Shown: positions 1 through 10,600 of the stretch, one piece after another
How the letters are laid out: every line of letters begins with the position of its first letter
Position numbering within the stretch: position 1 is the first letter of the stretch
DNA from: Pseudomonadota bacterium
Lineage (GTDB): Bacteria > Pseudomonadota > Alphaproteobacteria > Reyranellales > Reyranellaceae
Direction of reading: 5' to 3'
NCBI GenBank assembly: GCA_023386865.1
Contig: JAEWIV010000147.1
Location: 1-60,136, forward strand
DNA: 60,136 nt
Translations under genes and position numbers: made by a program
The notes under the pieces: generated by a model
What the model saw: the letters and a program-made list of their open reading frames with translations, nothing else
The model's database searches: none
What the model was told of the DNA's origin: nothing

Positions 1-1569
1 ATCCTGCGCCCGCGCCTGATCCTCGTTGGGCGCACCGAGGCCCAGCGCGCGGCGTGTGCGGATGTCCTCGCCGCTCCACCAGCCGGCCACGGTGGGCAGG
101 TCGTGCGTGGTGGTCATGGCGACGGCATCGGCGCGCCAGCGCGACGGCTTCTTGAAATGCAGGCGCGTGCGCTCGAACCACAGCACGTCCATGCCGGCGA
201 TGCCGGCGCGGCGCAGGCGGGCGCGGAAGCCGGGCGGCACGGTGCCGAGGTCCTCGCCGATCACGACCGCGCGGTGACGATGCGATTCCAGCGCCAGAAG
301 TGCCAGCAGGTCCTCGAGCGGATAGGTGAGATAGGCGCCCTCGCCGGCCGGCTGGCCGCGCGGGATCAGCCACAGGCGCATCAGGCCCATGACGTGGTCG
401 ATGCGCACGCCGCCGGAAAAGGCGAGCGCGGCGCGCACGGTGGCCAGGAACGGCTCGAAGCCGGTCGCCGCGAGAGCGCGCGGCGAAAAGCCCGTCAGGC
501 CCCAGTCCTGGCCGTGCGGATTGAAGGCATCGGGCGGCGCGCCGATCGAGAGACCGAGCAGCAGGTCGGAGCGGCGCACCCAGGCATGGCTGCCGGCGCG
601 GTCCATGCCGATCGCGAGATCGCTCAGCAGCCCGACGCGCATGCCGGCCGCCCTGGCCGCCTGCTGTGCCGCGACGAACGAGCGGGCGGTGATCCATTGC
701 AGGAACAGGTGGAAGCGGTCGGACGTCCCATTGCCTGCCTGTTCGGCCTCGAAGCGCGCGTGCTGGCGCAACGTCTCGCCGCCTTCGATTACGAAGCGCT
801 CGAACTCGCGCAGCAGCGGCGTGTCGATCAGGTCGAACTCGTCGAACAGGGCGCGCAGCCGGGCGAACTTGGCGGCACCGGCGACGGGCCAGTCGATCAG
901 CGCCGCCTGCTCCAATGCCTCGTCGGGGGCGACCGCGGTGGCGTCGAAGGTGGCGGACGGGTCGGCGTAGAGCGGATTGAGGAACAGCCGGCTCGACGGC
1001 GAGTACGGACCGTAGCGCGCGGGATCATGCGGGAAGAGGCTGTGCAGCGGGCTCAGCGCCACGGCATCGGCGCCGTGCCGCGCCGCCGCCTCGACGAGGT
1101 CGCGCACGCCACCGGCATCGCCGATGCCGCCATCGCCGGTGCGGCGCAGGCTGTAGATCTGGGCCGCGACGCCCCACATGCGCTCGCCGCCGCCGATATC
1201 CTGCAAGGTGACGCACCGCGACGGCGCCACGGCCAGCGTGATCTCGCGATCGTCGAAGCGCAGGCGGTGATAGCCCGGCTGCCTGATGGCCGGCAGCGCG
1301 CCGTCGCGCAGGGCCACGGGCTTCACGCTGCCGTCCTCGAGGGCGAGCTCGGCTGCATGGTCGCCGTCGATGCCGGCAACGGCGATCGGCCGACCGAGCC
1401 GGGCCGTGACGAGAGGCGGCGGGCCGGCAGGGGCATCGACGCCGTCCAGGGACTCGAGCAGGCGGCGCAGCGACTCGGTCCTCACGCGCTGCGGCCGGCC
1501 CATGGCGTCGGTCCAGTCGACGGCGAGGCCCGCCGACCGGGCGCGGCTCAGCACCTCTTCTTCGGTCAT
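1..1569 (-). CDS. malQ: 4-alpha-glucanotransferase (MalQ), 3' end outside window
   Basis: Amylomaltase (GH77) that moves alpha-1,4-glucan segments between oligosaccharides in the cytoplasm. Translating the minus strand from the ATG at 1569 gives an uninterrupted 523-codon frame to the window edge. It carries the GH77/GH13 active-site set: nucleophile motif RIDHVMGL at about residue 390, acid/base motif VIGEDLGTVP at about 436, and the third carboxylate in TTHDLPTVAGWW at about 488. The N-terminus has the extra domain usual for proteobacterial MalQ. The start overlaps the treZ stop as ATGA (1566-1569), so it is translationally coupled as the last visible gene of the glgE operon. The C-terminal part lies outside the window. 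In this context it would recycle short maltodextrins released by GlgX and TreZ. Family assignment is firm from the motifs. Confidence 0.93.
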   Translation of the reverse strand, partial: MTEEEVLSRARSAGLAVDWTDAMGRPQRVRTESLRRLLESLDGVDAPAGPPPLVTARLGRPIAVAGIDGDHAAELALEDGSVKPVALRDGALPAIRQPGYHRLRFDDREITLAVAPSRCVTLQDIGGGERMWGVAAQIYSLRRTGDGGIGDAGGVRDLVEAAARHGADAVALSPLHSLFPHDPARYGPYSPSSRLFLNPLYADPSATFDATAVAPDEALEQAALIDWPVAGAAKFARLRALFDEFDLIDTPLLREFERFVIEGGETLRQHARFEAEQAGNGTSDRFHLFLQWITARSFVAAQQAARAAGMRVGLLSDLAIGMDRAGSHAWVRRSDLLLGLSIGAPPDAFNPHGQDWGLTGFSPRALAATGFEPFLATVRAALAFSGGVRIDHVMGLMRLWLIPRGQPAGEGAYLTYPLEDLLALLALESHRHRAVVIGEDLGTVPPGFRARLRRAGIAGMDVLWFERTRLHFKKPSRWRADAVAMTTTHDLPTVAGWWSGEDIRTRRALGLGAPNEDQARAQD

Positions 1570-3335
1570 CCGGCGGCCTGGGCGGCAGGCTCGAGGAAGG
1601 CAACGGTCGCCGGGCCCGCCAAGCGGCCGGCGCGAGCCTCCTCGCCGGCGCCTGGGCGGCTTTCGAACAGCAGGTCGCCCTTCGGCGGATCGATCGGGCA
1701 GGCGTCGCGCCCGAGATTGCAGGCCAACGCCAGCACCGCGCCGTTACCGAGGCGCCAGCGCGCCGAGACGCAGGCCGGGCCGCGCGGCTGCGCCGACAAC
1801 GACCGTGCGCCGCCGAGGTGCGGCACGAGCGCCTCGGCGCGCAAGGCCAGCAGGCGTCGATAGAGGGCGCGTCTGGCAACGTCGTCGGCGACCGGCCGGC
1901 TGCTCTCGAAGGTCGAGAGCGCATTGGGATCGGGAATCGACTGGGCCGACTCGCCGTCGTGAAAGCCCTTGAAGGCCGCGAACTCGCGGCGGCGGCCTTC
2001 GCGCACGGCGGCGGCGAGTTCGCCGCGATGATCGGTGAAGAAAAGGAACGGCGTCCGGCTCGCGCCCTCCTCGCCCATGAAGATCAGCGGGATCTGCGGG
2101 CAGAGCAGCTGCAGGGCGATCGCCGCCTCGAGCATTGCCGGATCGGCGCGCTCGACCAGGCGGTCGCCGAACGGCCGGTTGCCGACCTGATCGTGGTTCT
2201 GCAGGAACAGAACGAAGGCGGTGGGCGACAGATCGGCGCTGGGCGTGCCGCGACACTCGCCCTTGCGATAGGCCGAGGGCTCGCCCTGGTAGGCGAAGCC
2301 TTCGCCGAGGCACCGGGCCAGACGCTCGGCCGGGCGGTCGGCGTAGTCGGCATAGTAGCCGTCGGCGTCGCCGGTCAGCAGGACATGCAGGACGTGATGG
2401 GCATCGTCGTTCCACTGGGCGTCGAAGCCGCGGCGCAGATGGTCGGCCGCGTTGCCGTCGTGCTCGAGCACGAGATGGACATGACGGCCGGGCTCGACGG
2501 CGGCGCGCACCTCGGCCGCCATCTCGTCCAGCCAGTCGGGAGCGCCGATGGCGTGAACGGCATCGAAGCGCAAGCCGTCGAAGCGGTACTCCATCAGCCA
2601 GTACACGGCGTTCTCGATGAAGAACCGGCGCACCTCGGGCCGGCGGAAGTCGATGGCGGCGCCCCAGGGCGTGGCGATATCGCTGCGGAAGAAGCCCGGC
2701 GCATAGGCGGCGAGATAATTCCCGTCGGGGCCAAAGTGGTTGTAGACGACGTCGAGGAAGACCACGAGGCCGAGGCCGTGCGCGGCATCGACCAGGGCCT
2801 TCAGCTCGTCGGGCGCGCCGTAGGAAGCATCGGGCGCGAAGGGCAGCACGCCGTCATAGCCCCAGTTGCGCTGCCCGGGGAAATCATTGACCGGCATCAG
2901 CTCGACCGCGGTGATGCCGAGCCCGGCCAACTCGGGCAGCCGCGCGGCAACGCCGGCGAAGCCGCCCATGGCGCCGGCGTGCAGCTCGTAGAGCACGGCC
3001 TCCGGCCAGGCGCGGCCGCGCCATGCCGGGTGGCGCCAGCGATAGGCGCGCGGATCGACGACCAGGCTGGCATCATGCACGTCGCCGCGCTGGGCGCGCG
3101 AAGCCGGATCGGGCACGGCGAGCCCATCGCTCAACCGGTAGCGATAGCGCGCACCGGCCCCGCAGGCCGCTTCGGCCTCGAACCAGCCCGCCGCGTCGCG
3201 GACCATCGCCACCTCGCCCAGCCCCTCGACGTCGACCGCCACCCGCGGCTGGCCGGGGGCCCACAGGCGAAATCGCGTCCGGTCTGGCGCGAGCAGCGTC
3301 GCGCCGAACGGCAGGTCGTGCGCGAAGGCCGTCAT
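1566..3335 (-). CDS. treZ: malto-oligosyltrehalose trehalohydrolase (TreZ)
   Basis: GH13 enzyme that hydrolyses the alpha-1,4 bond next to the terminal trehalosyl unit made by TreY, releasing free trehalose. The 589-residue protein has an N-terminal CBM48-like domain (FRLWAPGQPRVAVDV near residue 22) and a TIM barrel. Its catalytic motifs are LRFDAVHAI (Asp about 256), LVLEHDGN (Glu about 289) and LQNHDQVGN (Asp about 382). LEHD and NHDQVGN are typical of TreZ. The frame is open much further upstream, but that part is antisense-like noise within glgX. The ATG at 3335 overlaps the glgX stop as ATGA (3332-3335), which fixes the start. TreY, the obligate partner, is not in the visible part; it may follow malQ outside the window. 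Confidence 0.94.
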   Translation of the reverse strand: MTAFAHDLPFGATLLAPDRTRFRLWAPGQPRVAVDVEGLGEVAMVRDAAGWFEAEAACGAGARYRYRLSDGLAVPDPASRAQRGDVHDASLVVDPRAYRWRHPAWRGRAWPEAVLYELHAGAMGGFAGVAARLPELAGLGITAVELMPVNDFPGQRNWGYDGVLPFAPDASYGAPDELKALVDAAHGLGLVVFLDVVYNHFGPDGNYLAAYAPGFFRSDIATPWGAAIDFRRPEVRRFFIENAVYWLMEYRFDGLRFDAVHAIGAPDWLDEMAAEVRAAVEPGRHVHLVLEHDGNAADHLRRGFDAQWNDDAHHVLHVLLTGDADGYYADYADRPAERLARCLGEGFAYQGEPSAYRKGECRGTPSADLSPTAFVLFLQNHDQVGNRPFGDRLVERADPAMLEAAIALQLLCPQIPLIFMGEEGASRTPFLFFTDHRGELAAAVREGRRREFAAFKGFHDGESAQSIPDPNALSTFESSRPVADDVARRALYRRLLALRAEALVPHLGGARSLSAQPRGPACVSARWRLGNGAVLALACNLGRDACPIDPPKGDLLFESRPGAGEEARAGRLAGPATVAFLEPAAQAAG

Positions 3336-5461
3336 GACGGCGGCCCTTCGAGATGGAGCTCTTCCTCGCCGATGCTGCTCGACACCAGCACGACGCTGCG
3401 CGCGCCGATCATCAGGTCGTCGGTGTCGAGGTCGCGTTCGGGCGCATCGGGCTCGGCGCTGTCGATCAGCAGGCGCGCCGGCCGCCCCGGCGGCGGCAGA
3501 CGAAAGAGCTGCGGCTCGCCCGTCGGATTGAAGAAGGCGGTGAGCACCGAGACCTTGCCGTCGCCGTTGCGGCCGGACCGCCGCACCACCAGGCGCTGCT
3601 CCTTGGGATTGTTCCACGAATCGTTGGAGACGAGCTCGCCGGAAACATCGAACCAGGCGATGTCGCGGATGCCGTCGGCCAGCTCCTCCTGGCCATGCAT
3701 GAAACGGGGGCTGCGCAGCACGGCGTGCCGGCGGCGCAGCTCGGCGATGCGCACGGCAAAGCGCGTGAGCACCCGCCCCTCGTCGCTGTCGGCCTGCTTC
3801 CAGTCGAGCCACGAGATCTCGTTGTCCTGGCAATAGGCGTTGTTGTTGCCCTTCTGCGTGCGGCCGAACTCGTCGCCGCCCAGCAGCATGGGCGTGCCTT
3901 GCGCCAGGAACACGGTGGCCAGCAGCGCGCGCTGCAGTCGCCGGCGCGTATCGAGGATCGCGGCATCCTCGGTCGGCCCCTCGACGCCCCAGTTGGCCGA
4001 ATAATTCTCGGGGTGGCCGTCCTGGTTGCCCTCGCCGTTCGCCTCGTTGTGTCGCTCGACGTAGCTCACCGCGTCGGCCAGGGTGAAGCCGTCGTGGCTG
4101 GCGGCATAGTTGATCGAGGCCCACGGGCGGCGCGCTCGCCTGTCGAAGAAGTCGGCCGAGCCGGCCAGCCGGCCGGCAAAGTCCGAGCGCTGGCCCTCGT
4201 CGCCACGCCAGTAGCGGCGAATGCCGTCCCGGAACCGGTCGTTCCATTCGGCGAAACCCGGCGGATGGTTGCCGAGCTGGTAGCCGCCGGGTCCGATATC
4301 CCACGGCTCGGAGATCAGCTTGACGCGCGACAGCACCGGATCCTGGCGGATGGCGTCGAAGAAGCCGGAGCCGACGTCGAAGCCGTGCGCCTCCCGTCCC
4401 AGGGTCACGCCGAGGTCGAAGCGGAAGCCGTCGACACGGAAGGAAGTGACCCAGTAGCGCAACGAATCCATCACCATCTGCAGGACGCGCGGCGTGCTGA
4501 GGTTCACCGTATTCCCGGTGCCGGTGTCGTTGACGCAATGGCGTGGATTGTCGGCGACGAGGCGATAGTAGCTGGCATTGTCGAGGCCGCGGAACGAGAG
4601 CGTCGGCCCGAGCTCGCTGCCCTCGGCGGTATGGTTGTAGACGACGTCGAGGATCAGCTCGATGCCGGCAGCGTGCAGCCGGCGAACCGCGATGCGCATC
4701 TCGTCGGGCGTGTTGTCCGACAGGTAGCGCGGTTCAGGCGCGAAGAAGGCGATGCTGTTGTAGCCCCAGTAGTTGCGCAGGCCCTTCTGCAGCAGCGTGC
4801 GGTCCTGCACGAAGGCGTGGACAGGCAGAAGCTCGACGGCAGTAACGCCGAGCCGCTTCAGGTGATCGATGAAGCGGGGATCGGCCAGGGCGCTGAAGGT
4901 GCCGCGCTCGTTGGGCCTGAGGTCGTGGCGCGACACGCTGACCCCGCGCACATGGGTCTCGTAGATGACCGTGTCGGCCCACGGCACGTTGGGCGGCCGG
5001 TCGTCCGCCCAGTTGAAGCTGTCGTCGGTGACGACGGCCTTCAGCATGCCCGGCGCGCTGTCGCGGCGATCGAAGGAGAGATCGCCGCGAGGCGAGTTCA
5101 CCCGGTAGCCGTAGAGCGCGTCCGACGGCCGCAAGTCGCCGGCGATGCGCCGGGCATAGGGATCGAGCAGGAGCTTGTGGTGGTTGAAGCGATGGCCGTG
5201 CTGCGGCTCGTAGGGACCGTAGGCGCGATAGCCGTAGATCAGGCCGGCGCGCGCATCGGGCATGTAGCCGTGCCAGACTTCATCGGTGCATTCGGGCAGC
5301 ACGAAGCGGGCGATCTCGCGGCGGCCGGACGGGTCGAAGATGCAGAGCTCGATCTTGGTGGCATTGGCCGAGAACACGGCGAAATTGGTGCCGAGCCCGT
5401 CCCAGGTAGCGCCGAGCGGAGACGGCGACCCGCCGAGAAGGCGGTCGGGCCACGCCGCCAT
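3332..5461 (-). CDS. glgX: glycogen debranching enzyme (GlgX)
   Basis: Isoamylase-type debranching enzyme (GH13_11) that hydrolyses alpha-1,6 branches of glycogen-like glucan. It is 709 residues, normal for GlgX. The N-terminal CBM48 domain starts with PLGATWDGLGTNFAVFSANA at about residues 17-36. Catalytic motifs are FRFDLGVTLGRE (Asp about 349), LISEPWDIGPGGYQLG (Glu about 384) and AASHDGFTLADAV (Asp about 455). GGDEFGRTQKGNNNAYCQDN is the family signature. The ATG at 5461 is preceded by a GGAGGG ribosome-binding sequence inside the 3' end of glgB, whose stop ends at 5465. Within the operon it would supply linear chains to TreY/TreZ and MalQ. Identification is very secure. Confidence 0.95.
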   Translation of the reverse strand: MAAWPDRLLGGSPSPLGATWDGLGTNFAVFSANATKIELCIFDPSGRREIARFVLPECTDEVWHGYMPDARAGLIYGYRAYGPYEPQHGHRFNHHKLLLDPYARRIAGDLRPSDALYGYRVNSPRGDLSFDRRDSAPGMLKAVVTDDSFNWADDRPPNVPWADTVIYETHVRGVSVSRHDLRPNERGTFSALADPRFIDHLKRLGVTAVELLPVHAFVQDRTLLQKGLRNYWGYNSIAFFAPEPRYLSDNTPDEMRIAVRRLHAAGIELILDVVYNHTAEGSELGPTLSFRGLDNASYYRLVADNPRHCVNDTGTGNTVNLSTPRVLQMVMDSLRYWVTSFRVDGFRFDLGVTLGREAHGFDVGSGFFDAIRQDPVLSRVKLISEPWDIGPGGYQLGNHPPGFAEWNDRFRDGIRRYWRGDEGQRSDFAGRLAGSADFFDRRARRPWASINYAASHDGFTLADAVSYVERHNEANGEGNQDGHPENYSANWGVEGPTEDAAILDTRRRLQRALLATVFLAQGTPMLLGGDEFGRTQKGNNNAYCQDNEISWLDWKQADSDEGRVLTRFAVRIAELRRRHAVLRSPRFMHGQEELADGIRDIAWFDVSGELVSNDSWNNPKEQRLVVRRSGRNGDGKVSVLTAFFNPTGEPQLFRLPPPGRPARLLIDSAEPDAPERDLDTDDLMIGARSVVLVSSSIGEEELHLEGPPS

Positions 5462-5464
5462 CCC

Positions 5465-7645
5465 CTAACCCTCCGCACGCAGCATCACCGTGGCGAGCGG
5501 CGGCAGGGTCAGGAGAACGGACTGGGCCTCGCCGTGCGAGGGCGGGTCGTGAGCGACCGCGCCGCCGTCGTTGCCTAGATCGCTGCCGCCATAGAAGCGC
5601 GAATCGGTGTTGGCGATCTCGCGCCAGCGGCCGGGGCGCGGCACGCCGATGCGATAGCCGTGGCGCGGCACCGGGGTCATGTTGCAGACGACCAGGATCG
5701 GAGCGTCGCCCTCGGCGCCCTGGCGCAGGAAGGCGAAGACGGAGTTGGCGCGATCGTCGCCGATCAGCCAGCGGAACCCTTCCGCTTCGGCGTCACGCCG
5801 GTGCAGGGCGGGCTCGCCGCGGTAGAGCCGGTTGAGGTCGCCCACCAGCCGCTGGATTCCCGCATGGGCCGGATCGGCGAGCAGGCCCCAATCGACCTCG
5901 GCGTCGTGGTTCCATTCGCGCGGCTCGGCAAGCTCGCAGCCCATGAACAGGAGCTTCTTGCCGGGATGGGCCCACATGAAGCCGAGATAGGCGCGCAGGT
6001 TGGCGAAGCGCTGCCAGCGGTCGCCCGGCATCTTGCCGAGCAGCGAGCCTTTGCCGTGCACGACTTCGTCGTGCGAGATCGGCAGGATGAATTTTTCCGA
6101 GAAGGCGTAGAGCAGGCCGAAGGTGATGTCGTCGTGATGGAACGCGCGGTGGATGGGCTCGCGCGCGATGTAGCTCAGCGTGTCGTGCATCCAGCCCATG
6201 TTCCACTTGTAGGAGAAGCCGAGCCCGTCGGGCAGCGCGCGGGTGACGCCGGGCCACGCGGTCGACTCCTCGGCGACGACGATCGCCCCGGGGCAACGCT
6301 CGGCCACGACGGCGTTGAGATGGCGCAGGAAGCCGATGGCCTCGAGGTTCTCGCGGCCGCCATAGGCGTTGGGGACCCAGGCGTCGGCCGGCCGGCTGTA
6401 GTCGCGATAGAGCATCGAGGCCACGGCATCGACCCTGAGGCCGTCGACGTGATAGCGCTCCAGCCAGTGCAGGGCGCTCGCGATCAGGAAGCCCTGCACC
6501 TCGCGGCGACCGAAATTGTAGATGTAGGTATTCCAGTCGCGGTGAAAGCCCTCGCGCGGGTCGAGATGCTCGTAGAGCGCGGTGCCGTCGAAGCGCGCCA
6601 GGCCATGCGGATCGGTCGGAAAATGCGCCGGCACCCAGTCGAGCAGCAGGCCAATGCCGTTGGCATGCAGCGCGTCGACGAAGCGGGCGAAGGAGGCCGG
6701 CGGGCCGAAACGCGCCGACGGCGCGAACAGGCCGAGCGCCTGGTACCCCCACGAGCCGCCGAACGGATGCTCGGCGATGGGCAAGAGCTCGATGTGGGTG
6801 AAACCGAGCTCGACGGCGTAGGGGATCAGGCGATCGACGGCGAGATCCCAGATCGACCCGTGCAGCTCGCCCGGTCTGAGCCACGAGCCGATATGCACCT
6901 CGTAGATCGAGATCGGCGCCTGCGGCGCCTGGCGGCTTGCGCGGGTCGCCAGCCATTTGTCGTCGGTCCATCGGAACGGCCGCGGCGAGGGCACGACCGA
7001 GGCGGTGCCGGGCGCGAGCTCGGCCTGCTGCGCAACCGGATCGGCCTTGTCGGGTTGGCGCACGCCCCCCGGCCCCATGATGTCGTACTTGTAACGCGCG
7101 CCCACGCCGACCCGCGGCACGAACAGTTCCCAGATGCCGGAGGGATAGCGCAGCCGCATCGGATGGCGCCGGGCATCCCACGAATTGAAATCGCCGATCA
7201 CCGCCACGCGCTCGGCGTTCGGCGCCCAGACTGCAAAGCGCACGCCCTGAACGCCGTCGATGGTGACCCTGTTGGCGCCCAGCGCATCGGCCAGCTCGAA
7301 GTGCCGGCCCTCGTTGAACAGGTGCAGGTCGAGCTCGCCCAGGACCGGCCCGAAGGCATAGGGATCCTCGGTCTCCTGCACCGCGGCCGGCCATTCGATG
7401 CGCAGCAGGTAGGGCGCGGCGTCGGCCACCGGCCCCTCGAACAGGCCGGGCGTCGTCTCGGCCAGCACGCCCAGCGGGGCACGATCGGCGCGCCGCAACA
7501 CCTCGACCTTGCGCGCGCCCGGGAGGCAGGCCCGGACGAGACGGCCGTCGGGACCATCGTGCGGTCCCAGGATGCGAAACGAATCGCGATGGCGCGCCGT
7601 CATCAGCGCCTCGACCTCGCCGCGGTCGAGCTGCGGTCGGGTCAT
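5465..7645 (-). CDS. glgB: 1,4-alpha-glucan branching enzyme (GlgB)
   Basis: Branching enzyme (GH13_9) that introduces alpha-1,6 branches into linear alpha-glucan. The 726-residue protein has an N1 domain, a CBM48 domain (VRFAVWAPNAERVAVIGDFN near residue 130) and the catalytic barrel. Catalytic motifs are LRVDAVASMLYRDYSR (Asp about 403), VAEESTAWPGVT (Glu about 457) and PISHDEVVHGKGSL (Asp about 525), all diagnostic for GlgB. The frame extends 27 codons further upstream into treS, but the MTRPQLDRG start at 7645, five bases past the treS stop, fits the family N-terminus. Next to glgE it is the branching partner for GlgE-made linear chains; no glgA or glgC is visible here. Confidence 0.95.
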   Translation of the reverse strand: MTRPQLDRGEVEALMTARHRDSFRILGPHDGPDGRLVRACLPGARKVEVLRRADRAPLGVLAETTPGLFEGPVADAAPYLLRIEWPAAVQETEDPYAFGPVLGELDLHLFNEGRHFELADALGANRVTIDGVQGVRFAVWAPNAERVAVIGDFNSWDARRHPMRLRYPSGIWELFVPRVGVGARYKYDIMGPGGVRQPDKADPVAQQAELAPGTASVVPSPRPFRWTDDKWLATRASRQAPQAPISIYEVHIGSWLRPGELHGSIWDLAVDRLIPYAVELGFTHIELLPIAEHPFGGSWGYQALGLFAPSARFGPPASFARFVDALHANGIGLLLDWVPAHFPTDPHGLARFDGTALYEHLDPREGFHRDWNTYIYNFGRREVQGFLIASALHWLERYHVDGLRVDAVASMLYRDYSRPADAWVPNAYGGRENLEAIGFLRHLNAVVAERCPGAIVVAEESTAWPGVTRALPDGLGFSYKWNMGWMHDTLSYIAREPIHRAFHHDDITFGLLYAFSEKFILPISHDEVVHGKGSLLGKMPGDRWQRFANLRAYLGFMWAHPGKKLLFMGCELAEPREWNHDAEVDWGLLADPAHAGIQRLVGDLNRLYRGEPALHRRDAEAEGFRWLIGDDRANSVFAFLRQGAEGDAPILVVCNMTPVPRHGYRIGVPRPGRWREIANTDSRFYGGSDLGNDGGAVAHDPPSHGEAQSVLLTLPPLATVMLRAEG

Positions 7646-7650
7646 GTCGT

Positions 7651-10600
7651 TCACACTTCGCTCCGCGCTGGCTTCAGGAGTCGCCTGGCGATGCGCGCCA
7701 GTCCGGTCATCGGAACGGCAAGCCACCCCGGCCGGTTGGCTGCCTCGTAGCCCACTTCGTAGGCCGCCTTCTCGAGCAGGAAGAAGTCGAGCAAGCCCGC
7801 GCCGCCCATGTCCGGAAGCGCGGCCGCCGCCTCGCGATAGGCCTCGACGAACGCCTTCTCCGATCCCTCCCGCAGCCGCGTCACCAGCCGCTGCCGCCGC
7901 CCTGGAGAGAGCCGGCTGGCGACGACGTTCTTGGGATCGATCGCCGTTGCCGCGGCATAGTCGATCGAGCGCAACAGCCCGGCGACATCCCGCAGCGGGC
8001 TCGCCTTGCGGCGGCGTTCCTCGACCGGCCGCGCCGGCTCGCCCTCGAAGTCGATGATGTAGGCGTCCGCGCTGGCGACCAGGACCTGGCCGAGATGGAA
8101 GTCGCCGTGGATGCGCGTCATCAGCGTGCCCTCGCCCTGGCGGCCGAGACGGCGCAACGTCGCCTCCAGGGAGTCGCGCTCGGCCAGCAGCTGGCGGGCC
8201 TCGGCCTCCGTCGCCTCGTTATCCCAGTCCTTGCGGGCGGCGAGGATGTCGAATGCGCGTGCGAGCATCTCCGTCGCCCGCGCGATCCAGGCGTCGACGT
8301 CCTCGGCCGTGGCCCGCCGCGGGGCGAAAGCGGGATCGTCGGTCGGGCGGGCCAGGACCACGTGCATGTTGCCGAGCTGGCGTCCGATCGTGGCGGCGAA
8401 GGCGTGATAGTCCCGGATGTCGTCGCCGCGCGCCTCCGCCGTGGCCTCGCGGCTCGTCGTGGCGTCGAAGGCGCGATTGGACTGATTCAGGACCCAGGTC
8501 CACGCATCGCCCTGGTTGCGGATGAAGGCCTGCGCCACGGCGAGGGCATGGCGCTGTCCCTCCTTGTCGATCCGGGTCACCTCGCCCAGCAGGGCCGGAG
8601 CGTTGGCGAAGCCGTGCGAGGTGAGGTAGCGGCTCATCTCCGCCTCGGGATGCTCGCCGGTCGAGACGGACCGGAAGATCTTCAGCATCACGGCGTCATC
8701 GACGATCAGCGAGCTGTTCGACTGCTCCGCGGTCAGCCAGAAGACCTGCGCGTCGGCCGGACGGCGCAGCACCTCGATCTTGTCGGGCATCGGTTCGAAG
8801 ACGATCCGGCCCTCGGAGGTATCGACGTGCTCGCCGTTGGCAAGGGCCTCCAGCATGCGCCGGGCGAAGGGAGCCAGGGAAAATGCGTCGGTCAGCAGCC
8901 CGACGCGCCGACCGCGTCGCACGCGGGCCAGCGCGAGTTGCGACGGCAATGCCGCCGAGGGCTCGTCGTCCCAGCACATCGACAGCGGCAACTGCCACCG
9001 GCTGGTGTCGCCGTCGGTTCTGACCTCGACTTCCGACAGCAGCAGCTCGCGCTCGCCGCCGAGCGGCGCCAAATAGGCGATGTGCGACGACTGGAGCGTC
9101 CGGTCCTTGGCGCCGAACCAGCGACGTTTCTGCAGGTAGGGCGGCAGGGTTTCCCGCTCCAGCACCGGCGCTGCCGCCTCCAGCGCCTGGTCGAGCCGGT
9201 TGCGCAGCACGACCGTGATGTAGTCGGGCAGCGGCTCGGGCGCCGGCGTATGCCAGGACGGCGCTTCGGTCTCCGTCGTCAGGATGAACCAGTAGAAGCC
9301 GTAGGGCGGCAGGGTGAGCAGATAGGTGAGCTGGCCGATCGGCGGGAACAGCGAGCCGCCGTTCAGCTCCACGGGCACCCGGCCGGTGAACTCGGAGAGG
9401 TCGAGCTCGACCGCCTGGGGCGCGCGCGAGACGTTGGCGACGCAGAGAATGACCTCGCCGTCGAGCTCGCGCAGATAGGCCAGCACCTTGCGATTCTTCG
9501 GGTAGAGGAAACGCAACGCGCCGCGCCCGAACGCCGCGTGCATGCGGCGGATGGCGAGGGTGCGCCGCGTCCAGTGCAGCAACGAATGGGCATCGCGCGT
9601 CTGGGACTCGACGTTGATGATCTCGTAGCCGTAGAGCGGGTCCATGATGGTCGGCAGCGCCAGCGCCGCCGGATCGGCGCGCGAGAAGCCGCCGTTGCGG
9701 TCGGGCGACCATTGCATCGGCGTGCGCACGCCGTCGCGATCGCCGAGCCGGATGTTGTCGCCCATGCCGAGCTCGTCGCCGTAGTAGATGACCGGCGTGC
9801 CGGGCATCGAGAAAAGCAGGAAGTTCAGCAGCTCGATGCGGCGGCGGTCGCGCTCGAGCAAGGGGGCGAGGCGGCGGCGGATGCCGAGGTTGAGCCGGGC
9901 GCGCCGATCGGTGGCGTAGGTCTGCCAGAGATAGTCGCGCTCGGAGTCCGTCACCATTTCGAGCGTCAGCTCGTCGTGGTTGCGCAGGAAGATCGCCCAC
10001 TGACAGGTTTCGGGAATCTGCGGCGTCTGGCGCATGATGTCGGTGATGGGGAAGCGATCCTCGCGCGCCAGCGCCATGTACATTCGCGGCATCAGCGGGA
10101 AGTGGAATGCCATATGGCATTCGTCGCCGCTGCCGAAATACTCCTTGGTGTCCTCCGGCCACTGATTGGCTTCCGCCAGCAGCATCCGGCCGGGATAGTG
10201 GGTGTCGATCTCCGCCCGGATGCGGCGCAGAACGTCGTGGGTCTCGGGCAGATTCTCGTTGTTCGTGCCTTCGCGCTCGACCAGGTACGGCACCGCATCG
10301 AGACGCAGGCCGTCGACGCCGAGGTCGAGCCAGAAGCGCATGACGCCCAGCACCGCGTCCATGACGGCCGGATTGTCGAAGTTGAGGTCGGGCTGGTGGG
10401 CGTAGAACCGATGCCAGTAGTAGGCGTTGGCGGCGGGGTCCCAGGTCCAGTTCGAACGCTGGGTGTCGAGAAAGATGATGCGCGTGCCGGTGTACTTCTG
10501 ATCGGTGTCGGACCAGACATAGAAGTCGCGTTCGGACGATCCCGCCGGCGCCAAGCGCGCGCGCTGGAACCACGGATGCTGGTCGGACGTGTGATTGATC

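Noticed and set aside
3336..4538. N-terminal extension of the treZ frame
   Set aside because: It overlaps glgX out of frame; the ATGA overlap at 3332-3335 and the family N-terminus fix the true start.
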